Part shown: piece after piece, positions 49,249-62,115 of the stretch
Layout of the letters: every line of letters starts with the position of its first letter
Numbering within the stretch: the stretch's first letter is position 1
DNA from: Tyto alba
Taxonomy: Eukaryota > Chordata > Aves > Strigiformes > Tytonidae
Direction of reading: 5' to 3'
DNA length: 64,000 bases
Assembly (NCBI RefSeq): GCF_018691265.1
Contig: NW_024881324.1
Span: 10,171,730-10,235,729 of the forward strand
Position numbers and translations under genes: made by a program
Notes under the pieces: model-generated
Databases searched by the model: none
What the model was told of the DNA's origin: nothing
The model's input: the letters and a program-made list of their open reading frames with translations, nothing else

Positions 49249-52200
49249 CTTGGTTAAGCTGTTCTTCCACTTGCTCGAATAGACCAATACATCAGATCTG
49301 GGGTGAGTAGTTCTTGCTTGAGTGTACAGTGGTTTTTCAACTTTTTGTTTTGAATTGAGGAGGGAGAGAGCTACTTTTGTCGACAAACCAAGTGGATTGG
49401 GATTGTTGGGACTAATGGTCCAGGTAGAATAGGCTGAGATTTTCTGATCGTTTTGTACTAGATGCAATGGTTTCCTCTTCAGGAGATAACACCAGGTAAA
49501 ACTCGTTGTGGTCTTGAGGCTTGGAAACGACAACCTCTGCATTTCTCCTGCATTCATCACAGCCAATGTTACAGGCTTTGCTTGGCCCTGGCTATTGACG
49601 TGCTTGCTCTCATTACTGTTATTTGGGGACCTTCTTTCTTGACTGCTACTTACAGCCTTCAGAAGAGAACTCTGATTATTCATGGAAGACAAGTCAGATG
49701 GTTTTCTAACTACAAACACCGGTGATGCTGAAGCCTTCGGGTCTTCAGATTCTGGTGACTCCTTTAGGGTCTCTGAAACCCCAGTGTCAGATGAATGACG
49801 GTCAGGCAACAGCAGGTCTGAAGTACTGGCTTTGCTGCTTTTTTCATGCTGTGCAACACCGTCAGCATCTAAGAGGTGATTTTCAAGAGGCTCTGTGGTG
49901 CAAACCTGTCTTACCAAAACTGGTTTCTTTTGCTTACTAGCAGGGTCATTAGATCTAACGTTCAGTGAATGCAGTGGTCTAGCATCTGTCATGCAGGCAG
50001 CTCCACTCTCATCTTTAACACGTTTTTGCTGTTTTTCCATGGCAATATCTAAACTGTTGGCTGGGGAAAGCATTCGTTTACTTGAAGCTGTAGCTTCTGG
50101 TTGAGGGAAGAGTCCGCTAACTGGCACTTTCTGAATAATATTCAAAGAGCTTGACAAAGGTGAATTTCTGGTTCCACTTTCTAGCTGTGAATTTTCAAAT
50201 TCAAATGAATTTGGCAAAGTCCTCTGATGATCTTTGTGAGATTTTGGCAGCTGAGTTTTGCCTTCAAGCATTGGCACAGTTGCAACATTTGTTTTGCAAA
50301 CAGAATGATTTACCTGATCCTGGGTCACAAAAATTTGAGGAAGGGGTGTAACAGTTGCAAAGCCGTAGGATGGCATACTGCTGTGAATACGGACAGGAAC
50401 CACAAAAGGAGGAATCTGATGTATTTGACTGCTGCAGTTATTAGGGACAATTTGCTTTAGAGGAGGCACAGAGTATGGATTGGATGTGTCAGACAGTTTA
50501 GTCTGCAATTCGAAGGAGGATGCATTCTGGTCTACCCCAACTTGACTTGGAACAGTCTGAGTTGATAAAGTATTTTTTAGCAATTTAGAAGAGTATGACT
50601 GACCTATATGTAATGTTTTAACTTGAAGTTGATACTTTGGAGCAAAACAATCCTTTTTTTCCTCGGGATGACAAGAAAGCGCGTATGTGCTCACTTGTTC
50701 CTCTTGGGCTGATGTTTTAGTAGATGTCTGGGAAGGCTGATGAGTTGAGGATGGTTGTCCTTGATTATTCAACACATGATCTAGAGGCTGCTGAACCGAA
50801 GACAGGCTAACAGGATTACAGTTCTGAATTGCCGAGTGAGGCCTGGAGTGAGTCTGTGAATGCTGAGTACTTGAAGGAAACTCCACCGACGATTTGCCAG
50901 AGGTCTGCAGCCTGTGCAATGACACTGTGGGCACATCTGTAGCATGAGCTGTCTGAAATGAAGAAGTCAATTTAGCTTGTGGCTGATGATTTTCTGGAGC
51001 AATATTTAAAGATATTTGTCTTACAAATGGCCCCCTCCTCCTTTCTAGCAGAGGCACATGTCCAGTAACTCCATTTGCAGATGACACTTTTGGAGCAGCT
51101 ATCTCTACGAGCGGGGCAGGCTTTGATGGAGACATGCTTCCACAGTCGAAAGACTTACTCCTGTAGTCCACAACCTCCATTGAGGGCTGCGTGCAGCTGA
51201 TTTGCTCCGAGGCGGCACGTCTCATTTCCCGGTAATGAGGTCCAGGCACAGCCAGTGCGTGTGAGCCAGCGGGAATCATGAGGAATTCTGATGACTTATT
51301 AACAGGCTCTGCTTTGGAAGGGTTCTCAGCCTTCAAAGTTTCATCTTTATCAAGTGAAGCTGAGAAACTGGAGGCATGAGACAAGCTACTCTCCCGACTC
51401 AGGCTTCTGGAAAGAGTGGAGTCGACACTTGATTCGGCAGATGAATGCTCCATTTCAGCCAAGCGAATTCTTTTCTTCTTAGGTGGAAGTTTTTCTGTTG
51501 GCAATTTTGACAATGTTTCGCTGCGCTGTGGCCAGTTAAACCGTTCTGTCTTTTCCTGATCGCTGCATTGGTTTTCTTGGTCCCTGTCTGGTTCTTCCGT
51601 GACCAGTATTTCGGGAACCTGGATGTTATGCTGGCGAACAAGTCTTGACGGCTGAAGAGGTGCACTTCTCTCATGAGAAACTATTTGGCTTCCCTGAACT
51701 TCCCCTCTAGGTGCTTCTGACGACAAGGGTTGATGATGCTGGGGAGTATTCAGACGAGAGTGTCTATCCTCTTGGATTACAATTGTATTCAAAGAGCGGT
51801 GCTTTACAACCTTGTTGGTCTCTTGAGAAGAAACTGGTGATACCCTTTCAAACGACTCTGATTTCTCAAATGAGCTATTTCTGCTCAGTGAATTGGTATG
51901 CTGTATTACTGAAATGCCAGTCCCTTGTCTTTTCAACTCCACCTTTTCTTGCACAGTTGAACTTGCCTGCTTTTCAACGAGTGGAGCCATCTTTGACTCA
52001 GTAGTCTGATCTGTGCCTCGAGCCACAAGCTGAATTTGGGAACTCTGAAGTAGAAGGTTGCTTGGCTGTTGTGATCCTACTACTGCTGTCGCACTGTGTT
52101 TTGAGAGACTGGAAGAATTTGCTGGCTTGCTTTGGCCTTCTGTGTTCTTTGATGGTACGCTCGCATCATTTTGCTGTGGGTCATCGTCATCACCAACACT

Positions 52201-55196
52201 TTTCATTTTCCTTCTTTTCCTTATCTGGGGTGTCTGCTCCCAGACGCCAGTTGAAGTAGTCACTCTGTAGTGTAGAATTTGAGGCTGTGTACTGTTTGGA
52301 ACACTTTTATGCTCAGGCTCTCGGATTGCTGCTTTAGTTTTAGGTCCATGCAACTCTGAACAATAAAACTTCTTGTGGTTTTCAAAATTTTCCAGTTTTC
52401 TATATCTGTTTCTGCAGGTTTCGCACTCAAACATCGTTCCTCGTACCTGAGGGGACTTCTTTGTTTTTTCTAAATTTGATACCTGTGCCAGGGACTTGCT
52501 CCTTTGCAATAAAGATTCATTTGCTAAATTACACCCCAGATAACCTTCTTCTACAGATCGCACCGGTCCAAGAACTTGGTTTTCACCAGTAGAAGAATCT
52601 TCTATTGCTGCCTGTCTAACAAGGGTCCGAGGATGTCCACCTTGGTTCAGTGGGGTAGCAGGTCCTGATACAAAAACATCATCGTATAAAGAGCCAATTT
52701 TATCGTCAAACGACTGACTTCCTCGAAGGGGATGAGAGGGAGGTATTACATTTGGAGGTACTGCTGAGTAACTGGTAGTAGGCATGGAATTACTTCGCGT
52801 TATAGGTAAACAGTCAAGGGATGGTACAGAAAGAAGAAAAACTTGCTTTGATTTCTCAGTGGGTGTGAAAGGAGACTTTGGTATATCAGAGCTTGAGCTA
52901 GTTCTTCTTCCCATGGGCTTTAAATCAAACTGGAAAGAATCCTTAAATATATAGGATTTTGGTGAATCTATGCTTCCTCTTCTCGAGAGAGATGTTCTTC
53001 TTGGTTTCACGCTATCTAACTGTTTGTCATCCACAACAGCTTCATTATCAGAAATTAACTTTGAGATACGCTCCTCAAGAGTTTTTGTTGCCATGGGAGG
53101 CCGCATTTGGCCAGAGAGAATCAGATTTTTTTCAGCACAAACAGTTTGTACCACTGATGCTACCACGCCACTTGCTCGTGGCACACAGGGCAGGTTCTTA
53201 TTTGGATCTTTCTCAGAGGTCAACAATCCTCTTACAAAAGGAGCTGGTGGGCTCATTGTTTGATCAGCACTTTCGGAACGCGAGAAATAACCAGAATCAG
53301 TACTACCTAAACTTCTAGGGCTCAAAAGACATTTTCCTTGCTGATCTTGGGAACCATCAGTTGCCTGTTGTCTCTGGAGCTGAGCATGCACTGCTACTGC
53401 AGATCCCAGTTGTTCCTCTAGTAGGCTCATTTCTATTTTCTGATGTTGCTTTGTGTCATTCTCCTTGAATGAGGCTGTATGTGCTAAATTTGACTGTAGA
53501 GTTGTCACTTTAAAATCTCCTTTTCTCTGTGCTGCAGCAAGCTCGGGTGCTGGTTCTGTTACTTTTGGGCTATCGGCCCTTAACGGAGAAACATTTACAG
53601 GATGAACTACTACTTTTGGTAAAGCTGCCCTTACTTGAGGTTCTGTATCATGTAATGAAGAATCACCTGGTATACAATCTGGGTTGCTTAATGGAATAGG
53701 GCTTCTCTTCTGCAATGTTTCTGCACTCGAAATGACTTTCACTATTTGTGCGGGTTCCAGTTCTTGATCATCTTGTCTTTCATCAGCAGTGCCTTCATCT
53801 TCACTTTCACCACTTTCTTCCACATCGGAATGAATGCTAAGTGCTTTGTCTGAGTCATGAGATAAGAAGAGGCCACCCGAATCTGGTTGTAGGACCAGTC
53901 CAAGTTTGATAGCATGTGCATGAGATTTTTTGTGCTTGTAGAGATTGCTTTTGGTTTTAAATGAAAACCCACATGTCACACAAGGATACGGTCGCTCTCC
54001 AGTATGGGATCTGATGTGCTTTTGGAGAACACTGGGTTTGGCACAGGCCCGATTGCAATACTCACAGACATATTTCCCTAGCTTTTTAGGCTTCTGGTCT
54101 TTCAAGAGGTTACATATTTGTTCTACACCATGGTTTACAACTGATGCTATCTGGGCTGAATTATACATGGGACCTATAGACAAGTGTGTTGAACTTGATG
54201 TGCTAATTGACAAAGGTGAAGATGAATTAGCTACTAACTGGTTTGGAGGAAAAACCTGAGTTACAGTGGAAGAGGAGTTGTGAACAACAGATGAAGTTAC
54301 TGCTATGCTGTATATCTGCTGGAGCTTGGGGTTTTCTTGACTCTGTTGTTGCACCAGCGATCTAGTGAAACTTGGACACATAACAACCTGGTGATTTTGT
54401 TGACTGGTTTTAGTAATAAGGTCTTGTGAGTGAGAAACAGATTGGCCTTGTGCTTGTCCAGTCTTGGCTGTTGCTGCTACATGCACATTGTTTAACGTAC
54501 GTGGGTAATAGTGAGGTCCAGCTGCAAATTCATGCTGTGACAAAGTAGACGGATTTTGGACGCTCATTGTATTGGACGTGATGCTAGAAGAGGTGCTTAC
54601 AGTTTTATTTGGTCTCAGTTTCTCTATCTGCATCCCATAAGGGGGGCACTCTTGTGCTAAGGTGTTCAGTTCAGGCTCCATAGCTTTTAGTAAGACATCG
54701 AATGCAGTATGTGTACATGAGGATGACGTACTGCAATCAACAAAATTAGTACATTCATTACTGTCAGTCTTTGTTTTACTTGATGAGGAGTTTGAGAGAC
54801 ACTTCTTCTCTGGTGAGTTCAGTCGGTTTGCATCAGTATCCTCCACTGCCTGTTTAGCCAAATCTAAGGACTGATGCGTCAATGAAAGCTTTGTCTGCAT
54901 TGATGTCTCTGATTTGGTTGTTTCAATGCTTATCTCACTACTAAGAGCTCCCCCGTTTTGTTTGGTACATTGATTCCCATTTTGCTTGGGCAGGTGATCC
55001 TGTGCCGTGGCATGTTCGGAGGCATCTGGAAGAGCTTTTAGTGGTGAAGGGTCTACATTTTGCTTAACCTTGGCTTCGGCGGGGCTTCTCAAAGGCGATT
55101 TTGGTATTTTTTTAAGATGGTTTTCAGTCACAATCTTTTTTCTTTTCACACCTTTAATTGTATCTTGGGTTCCTCTAGTACCAGCATCGGTGATTT
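49249..55196 (-). CDS. HIVEP1: HIVEP1 large exon (N-terminal ZAS fingers and central region)
   Basis: The acceptor is tgtgttttaacag|AAATCACC (AG at 55198-55197) and the donor is ACCAAG|GTACTT. The 5948 bases finish a split Glu codon and then give 1982 codons without a stop. The start is not a true N-terminus: codons upstream of 55196 in the same frame are intron. The region GVKRKKIVTENHLKKIPKSP is near the beginning. Two C2H2 fingers (about 53915-54066) have CEYC...HIRSH, linker TGERPYPC, CVTC...HKKSH. A phospho-Ser-rich block (RRTSLSRRGSIDSPKSYIFK) follows. A C2HC finger (about 52350-52435) has CETC and a terminal H...C (NHKKFYC). A basic stretch PPKKKRIRLAE (about 51458-51490) is a probable nuclear localisation signal. 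Conserved blocks VPEILVTEEPDRD, GHVPLLERRRGP and KRMLSPANSLDIAMEK identify HIVEP1 rather than HIVEP2 or HIVEP3. The protein is a nuclear DNA-binding regulator. Confidence 0.97.
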
Positions 55197-56065
55197 CTGT
55201 TAAAACACAAAAAGAATAAAAAAGAATATTCAAAATGAATAATGCAGTATACTTTTATTTATACCATTTTACCATCTCTAAGTTCCAACAGTAAGCCCTG
55301 GGGAAACAGGCCTGTCCATCTCTCCAGCCTCCAGTATTATTTTTAACAGTAAATGTATCTTAGCGAAGATCTATTTTGTTTTAATCTCAAAAGAGCAATA
55401 CTTTCTAACTGATGCTGTAAGACATTACAAAAGTAATTCATTACAGAAAAAGCTTCAAAGAAAATATAAGAAAAGAAAGGCTACTGAAGGAATATTTTAG
55501 CATTTATAGCAACTCCTTTTCAGATAAAGTAAAAAGAAACCTCTCTCTTGCACTTGTTTAAAAATTCACATCATTATAGCAGGAAAATGAAGAATCAAGA
55601 CACAAATTCGTTTTCATGTCGTGTTTGTCACTTTTTCCATCTATATGTTGCCGTAGTCAAGGAATGAAGACAACTTCCTCACGGTTATATTTGTAAGTAG
55701 ATTTATCATGGAAATGGCACAACCACCCACACCATCTGTCAAATACTGTATTTCAGAGCTCCAATTACTGAACTTCAATAGCATTTCAGATGAGCAACTA
55801 CTGTGGATGAATAAAATCAGTCACACTTAAATGACTTTCTATTTGTGCATCATGGAACAAAATAAACTAAATTTGAGTTATTTCATTACTAAGTACACTT
55901 GTTGCTGATTTTAAGCAGGTATGGATGCAGAGTTTCAGGGGTGCAGTGAAGAGCAAATGAATTGGAGTATTATTTAGCAGAATAAATTTGTAGCATGTAC
56001 TTATATTTGTACAGAGTCCAATTTCCTTTATAACAAAAAATACATAGAGGCTGAATACAAGCTTC

Positions 56066-56084
56066 TTTTTTTTTTTTTTTTTTT
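56066..56084. repeat. Poly-T homopolymer, 19 bases
   Basis: An uninterrupted T run in the HIVEP1 upstream intron. A second, shorter T run lies about 70 bases further on, near 56150-56160. No retroposon body was recognised between them. Confidence 0.85.
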
Positions 56085-58826
56085 AATTAGATATCTGATG
56101 TTACACACCTTTGTTTACCTCAACAGTGTTATATTTAATCTGCTAGTTCTTTTTTTTTTTTCTTTTCTAACATACACTCAGTCATAGCCACTGCCTCAGC
56201 TACCATCACTGGTAGTGCAGAGGAAGCCAAACATTAAATGGATGCAAATCCATTTTCTTAAGCTTTTACAAGTCATTGATTAGGCTGTTAGCCAAACCCA
56301 TATTCATCTGACTGCCAATATTCAAAGCAAAGGAAGAATCTGATGTGAGTAGAGGGCTGATGCCTCTGAAAATCTTCAGCTGCATACACATTTTGGGAAG
56401 CAGTACTGAGTAATTCCATGTAGTATGTTTACCTCCACACAGAGTTACTCAAGAACAGAGGTTTATGTGCACTTCTAGGCAAAGAAAAGCCTCAAGACAA
56501 TGTATAAAGAGACAAAACTCTCAGTCAGCTTCACAAGGAGGTAGGTAGAGAAAGCTCAGACTTCCCAGTACCCATCAACCCTACGGTCCCCTTTGAGTGG
56601 CACGAAGACTATCCTCTTGCAGAAACACCAGCTGGCTTCCACACTGTGGTGGGAGGAAAGCCAACGCATAGCGTGCATCTGACAAGAGATATGGGAGCTG
56701 ATGAACCCTGGGTGAAATTCCCGCTCCATGTAAAGGAAATCCAGGCAGTGCCTAAAGAAGAGAATGCAAAGTGACCAGTAGGAAAACACATGCAAGATGC
56801 TATGTTTTCTCCATGCCAGAGCACAACCCAACTGGGATGTGTGCTAATGCCAGATACTTGAAAGTTCAAAACCCTGTTTCCAACTCAATGCCAACATAAT
56901 GTACACATACATTCATTTAGGGTGAATGGATATTCAGGAGATTTCCTTGCAAACTGAAGGTTTAAAGACTACACATTACACATAATGTATTGCAAATGTG
57001 GAAGTTCTGCAGAACCTGACCTATTCCTCTCTCTGCCCTACTAGAGATAGCTTAACTGTGAAGAGTAAGAGACTATTTTGTCAGATTCAGCAGACCCGTG
57101 AAAGAGATGCTTGAATCCCCTGCCAGAACTACTGGCTATGAATTCCAGTTATGGGGACTTCGTGCTCTTCTTGTGCATCCAGAAAGAAATTTCTGCAGTA
57201 TTCATTCACTTAACCTTTACATGAACTTCGCATTTATTGCTTTATCACCAAAATCTATTAATATTAGACAGGATTTAACACATTCAAAGCCAAGCAGTCT
57301 TCTATTACAATGTTCTGTACTTTCCATTGCTTCACAATTAATCGAGTGGCTTACACTAATAAGTTATCATCAATATTACTAATGGTGATTTCTTTAAAAT
57401 TCATAGTCTATGAACAGTCTGCAACTGTTTTTTCTTCAGCAACAACAAAAAACAATTTTACACAAATTAAAGAGAAAATAGCAAGCTAACTATATAAAAA
57501 GGGTGCTTTTAGCCATGGTTTGGTGATCTCTCTGAAGCATGGCCACGTTAATTGAGCGTAAGTAATTTGGTTCCTTTTATGCACACACTGCAGCTTTTAT
57601 CCCGTCACAATCACGCCTCCACACCGATCACACTGCCGGTGTTTGTACCGGAGCGCTACGGGAAGAGCTGGGCACATTACACATAGCTGGGAAGGTAAGA
57701 GTGCCAGGAATTGCAAATATCCAAGCAGACAAATGTATACAGAAAAGACCAAGGTGTATATTATACTGCAGTAATTGAACAATCAAATGAGGTACTGCTT
57801 CCTGATGCCTCAGAATCTTAAGTAACTACTATTCCTGGGTTTCAACCATATAGTACAGAGGAACAAGCATACTCAACCTGCACCCTGCTAGTGAACTGGA
57901 AAGCAACAGAGCTGAAAGATGTAATGTGGCTTACAAAAGCCTTGAAGAAAGTAAAAATGTACCTCTAATCTACCAGTCAAGCAATTAAAAATACGAATTT
58001 ATGACAAATACAAGATCAGAATTTTCCATAATCAATTTGCTCCTTTACTTTTTTGTTCAACACATGTCAAACCATAAAAACTGTTTGAGAAATTGAAAAG
58101 GAAACAAAAAAGAATAAACAAAGGCAAGTTATGCATTGCTTTACATAAAGAAATAATTATTTTATTTAGTCTTCACAACCAGTAATTGTACTGATTCTAT
58201 ACCAAAAAAATTTCAGTCTATAGACGCCACGAGAACTAGTTTCTTATTTGTGTTTCTGACTGTACATCTTTTGTGATCCCAGAGATGGAGTCACAGGTTT
58301 GCTTTAGTGTACCCACCTATAGAATCTTGTAAAATGTACTTTCTTGACAATAGCTTTACAAGGCTTAACAATAGTGTAAGTCCTGTGCTTTACTGTAGTC
58401 CTATGTTATTAATTAACTGGACTATTAATTATTTCCATTATTAATGGAAACATTCACCTCAGGTTTGCTAATAACCAAATTTCTAGCATATTTAGGGAAA
58501 AAAAGGAATCCCTGAAAACTTTGTTTCACTTATTTTTAGCTTTTTGTTCCTTCTGTATAAGTCTTCTTTTTGTATTCTCAGTTTATGCTGAAGATATTCC
58601 CTCACATGTTTGTTAATCTACAGCTACATGCTTGCACAAAGATCAACTGCATCAATATTTCCAGAGGCAACGACAAAACTGGCGGCAAGCAGCAGTCCCT
58701 GAATGCTAAACACTCCTCTGCCTTTTAGGGCGACAAACTTTGAGGAGAGTGACAACTTGCCAGGGCTGTGTACCCACATCAACAAGCTGACACTGAACAA
58801 AAAGAATGTAAAAACATCCTCATGTG

Positions 58827-58910
58827 AAAAAAAAAAAACAAACCAACAACAAAAACCAAACCAAACCAAACCAAAACAAAAAAACAAGAAACAAACCAAC
58901 AAAAACCCCA
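58827..58910. repeat. A/C-rich simple repeat (CCAAA units)
   Basis: A poly-A stretch is followed by caac units, four ccaaa-type units and more A-rich sequence over 84 bases. The long open frames on either strand here are low-complexity artefacts. Confidence 0.85.
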
Positions 58911-60377
58911 AGAAGTTGATCTGCTTTTCTTTCTCTCCCTGCCACTCCACATGCTTTGCTCACCTCACCTCACTTCACAGCCCTTCCCACTGTTCCCCTT
59001 CCCACTGGTAATTCCCCTTTTTCTCAGATGGTGAAGTGGTGCTGTTGAGAAGTGCTGTCACCACAATCAGATGCCTAAAAAGTATCTTTTTCATAAGATG
59101 TATCACACCATATAGTATTAAGTTACCTAGCCCAAGAGAAGAGGCAACAATGCCGTTGTGCTCAGCACCTCACTTGTCACATCCCAGGGACACAGGAGCA
59201 TCTCTCTCGTGCCTTGCCTGGTTGGCTTTGCCCTGCTTTGCTCTCAGGATTCTCTGTTTAACTCTTCTGCTTCAGTATGAATTCTGCACTCAAAACACGA
59301 CAAGAAAAACTGATGTTTCTAAACGTGACTTTGTTCACCTATAATTTCTCTGCTGCACTTTGCTCTATGCACAGGAAATCGAACAAAAGAACACAAGGGT
59401 GATGGTATAGATAGCAATCTGGCAGAGTATCTCATGCAGCAAATAAAGGAAAGGTAGAAGTGATCTTATTTTTTCTTCCAAAGCATTTAATGGTGAACTA
59501 GACAGTGTCTTGACAAAATGATCTCAATGGTTTTGTTTAAGTAACTTCCAGAACTGCCTGTCTCAAAGCCTACATGTTATTATAACACCCACTCTCTTTC
59601 TCTCCCTTCTAACAGAGCTACGTGCTTGCACTTAAAAAAAAGGAAGAGAATAAGAGGGAACCGAAGTAAGGCAGCAAGCTCCCTTCTCCCTTGGTGCTAC
59701 CCTCTGAAACATGGAGTAAGCAACCGCTACCTGCCCCTACAAGTCCAATGTATGGCACAATTTTCATCTCATGTGCTCACTTTATGTTGCAGAATTTAAA
59801 AAATCACTATAGGCTTACTTACAGAGACAAGATTTTCAAATCCAAGCGTCTAAATTTTAGGTCCTAAATCTGCACTTCAGCTCCCAGGGCACTGCAAATA
59901 AGATCAAGCCACTTCTGAAAGTGTTCAAATACTAATCAATGTCTTAAAAGTACAGTTAAAGGTCACTCTAACACATAACAATGGTAGCAATCCAAAGACG
60001 GAAGGGTTTTCAAAAGAGAGAGACCATTACTAAGGATCTTATTCTGATTAAAGCTAAGCTTCCTAGTGTCTTTAGATATTAAATACTCTAATTCTTGACA
60101 ACCAACACTTACTTAATTTTGATTTCACTGAAACTATTGAAAGTACTCATGAATGACACCACTGGGTCTGTTTCCATGAATAAGTAAAGAACATCATTAT
60201 GAGATAAAGAAATAAGTCTTACCAGCAAATGTATGGCCACCAGCACTTACATTAAACACAGCAGGGACTAGCTAAACTTTCCTTTGTTATTAAATTACCT
60301 CTTTAGCTTCATACTGCCTCCTACATGTTAAATACAGCCATAAGTATTTTTCCTGAAATTACAGTTTTCCAAAGTGT

Positions 60378-60408
60378 AAAAAAAAAAAAAAACAAAAAAC
60401 AAAAAAAC
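60378..60408. repeat. A-rich tract with caaaaa units
   Basis: Fifteen A residues are followed by two C-interrupted A runs. No retroposon body was recognised beside it. Confidence 0.8.
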
Positions 60409-61468
60409 CTTGATTACGTAAACCACACATACAACTATGAAAATGTTTGCAGTCAACAATTCAACAAAAATATTTGAACAAGAATAACCTAAGTGCTGTG
60501 CTTAATTTTAAGCACAAACAGGATTTTAAGGTCAATCACCAGCAATTTTAATAGTCTTATTTCAGGTGCCTTACTTCAGACTTCTTGAGCTGGTCACAGG
60601 GTGGTCACTCCCTGGTTCAGAGGTCAGGAGGCGAGTCAAAGAACTTGGGGCACTCCAAGACAGCAGCGATATTTGAAAACCTCAGTCAGTAGACTTAATC
60701 TGTATTTAAGAGCTTTGATTGCTGAGAACATCAGTCCAAACATATACAGAGCAGACCCTTAAAAACCACTTGATCTGTACATAAAGCACAATTTGACATT
60801 AATTAAAAAAAGGGAGGGGGAGGAGCTTTAACTTCAAATGCTGAAGCAGTCTGTTAGGGATTGGAACAAGCGTTCATCTATGCCAATATCTGTCCTTTTG
60901 TTCATATCATCAAATACTGAACCATTCCATAAGGCATGGATGAGAGAAGTATGGTTTAATGATTTCATACTGCCTGTAAACATGTGATTGTTTTTCGTGG
61001 TGTTTTCAACAGACACCAGCAAGCTCTGAGTTGATTGATAGGTGACCCATCAGAGGTATTGTATTAGCTATCAGCAAGAGAGAGGTTCCCCAATTCTCTT
61101 TTAAGGGTCACTTCACACCAGGTTTTTGTACTGGAATGACTATTTTATTAGCATAATTTCTCATTATTACCCAAAATAGCAAAAGTCCTACTAATGAAAG
61201 CTCCAGGAAAGGTGCACCTGTGTTAGTATATGGTACCAGCACTCATTTGAGTAGTGCCGTTAACGTAAATGACAGCATACATTTTTGTAAAGTCAAATTT
61301 TAATGCTCTCTACCATCACACCCTGGTAAGCCCATAAAAATCAGTGTATCTCAAGTTCATGTATTAAAGGTAATTGTTCAGAAAATTTGTATTGACATAT
61401 AAACCAAGAAATCATACTCACTACCTCTACCAATAAGTTTGTTTCCCAAATTTAATTGTTAGTATTTC

Positions 61469-62115
61469 ATAACATCACAAGATAATTCAGGTGGGAAGGG
61501 ACCCCTGCAAATCTATAGTCCAACCTCCTGCTCAAATCAGGGACAGCTTTGGGATCAGAGCAGGGTCCTTAGGGCTTTGTCCCCTAGGGGCTTGGAAACC
61601 TCCAAGGAGAGAGTCTACACAGTCTCTATGAGCAACATCTTCCACTGCTTGGCTGTTCTTGTGGGGAACAAGCTAGTTCATGCCTCTCTTGTTTCAACTT
61701 AATCCTAATGCCTCTTGTCCTCTCACCATGCTCCCCTGAGAATATCCTGACTCCACCTTCACGATAACCTCCCCTCCCACACCACCTCTTCTCAAGGCTG
61801 AATGAGCCCTGGTCCCTCAGCCTTTCCTCACAGGACAACTGCTCCAGTCCGGATGGTTGTGGTGTCCCAATGCTTCCCCAGAGCTGGTCCCCGGTCAGCC
61901 AGTCCCCAGTCTCTGCAGGGCTTTGCATTTGTACCTGCTGAAATCAGACTTATTATTCTGCTGGTTGTCTACCCATCCAGACCTTACACCTTGACTTGGA
62001 TACAAGAATATAGTGGGAGACAGCCTTGTTGAAGTCAGGGTGAAAAATCATACCCACTGCTCTCCCCTTGTCCCCAAATCTAGACACTTTATAATAGAAG
62101 TCATTTTATCATAGC
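61469..62115 (-). mobile_element. CR1 LINE fragment, 5'-truncated and degraded
   Basis: Read on the plus strand this is the reverse complement of a CR1 retrotransposon 3' region. The diagnostic blocks are gtgggaagggacccctgcaa with agtccaacctcctgctcaaa, then cctaatgcctcttgtcctctcac, ttctcaaggctgaatgagccc, cctcagcctttcctcacagg with ctgctccagtcc, then later ttgttgaagtcagggtg and cactgctctccccttgtcc. The 3' end of the element lies at the low-coordinate side, where a degenerate octamer-like tail (cataacatcacaagataatt) is visible. It is truncated far short of full length and carries internal indels, so it encodes nothing functional. CR1 is the dominant LINE of birds and other sauropsids. The far (high-coordinate) limit is approximate. 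Confidence 0.82.

Noticed and set aside
55197..55233. The ATG and 12 codons at the start of the large open frame (MNILFYSF...)
   Set aside because: These codons are the pyrimidine-rich intron end before the acceptor at 55198-55197, not a real N-terminus.
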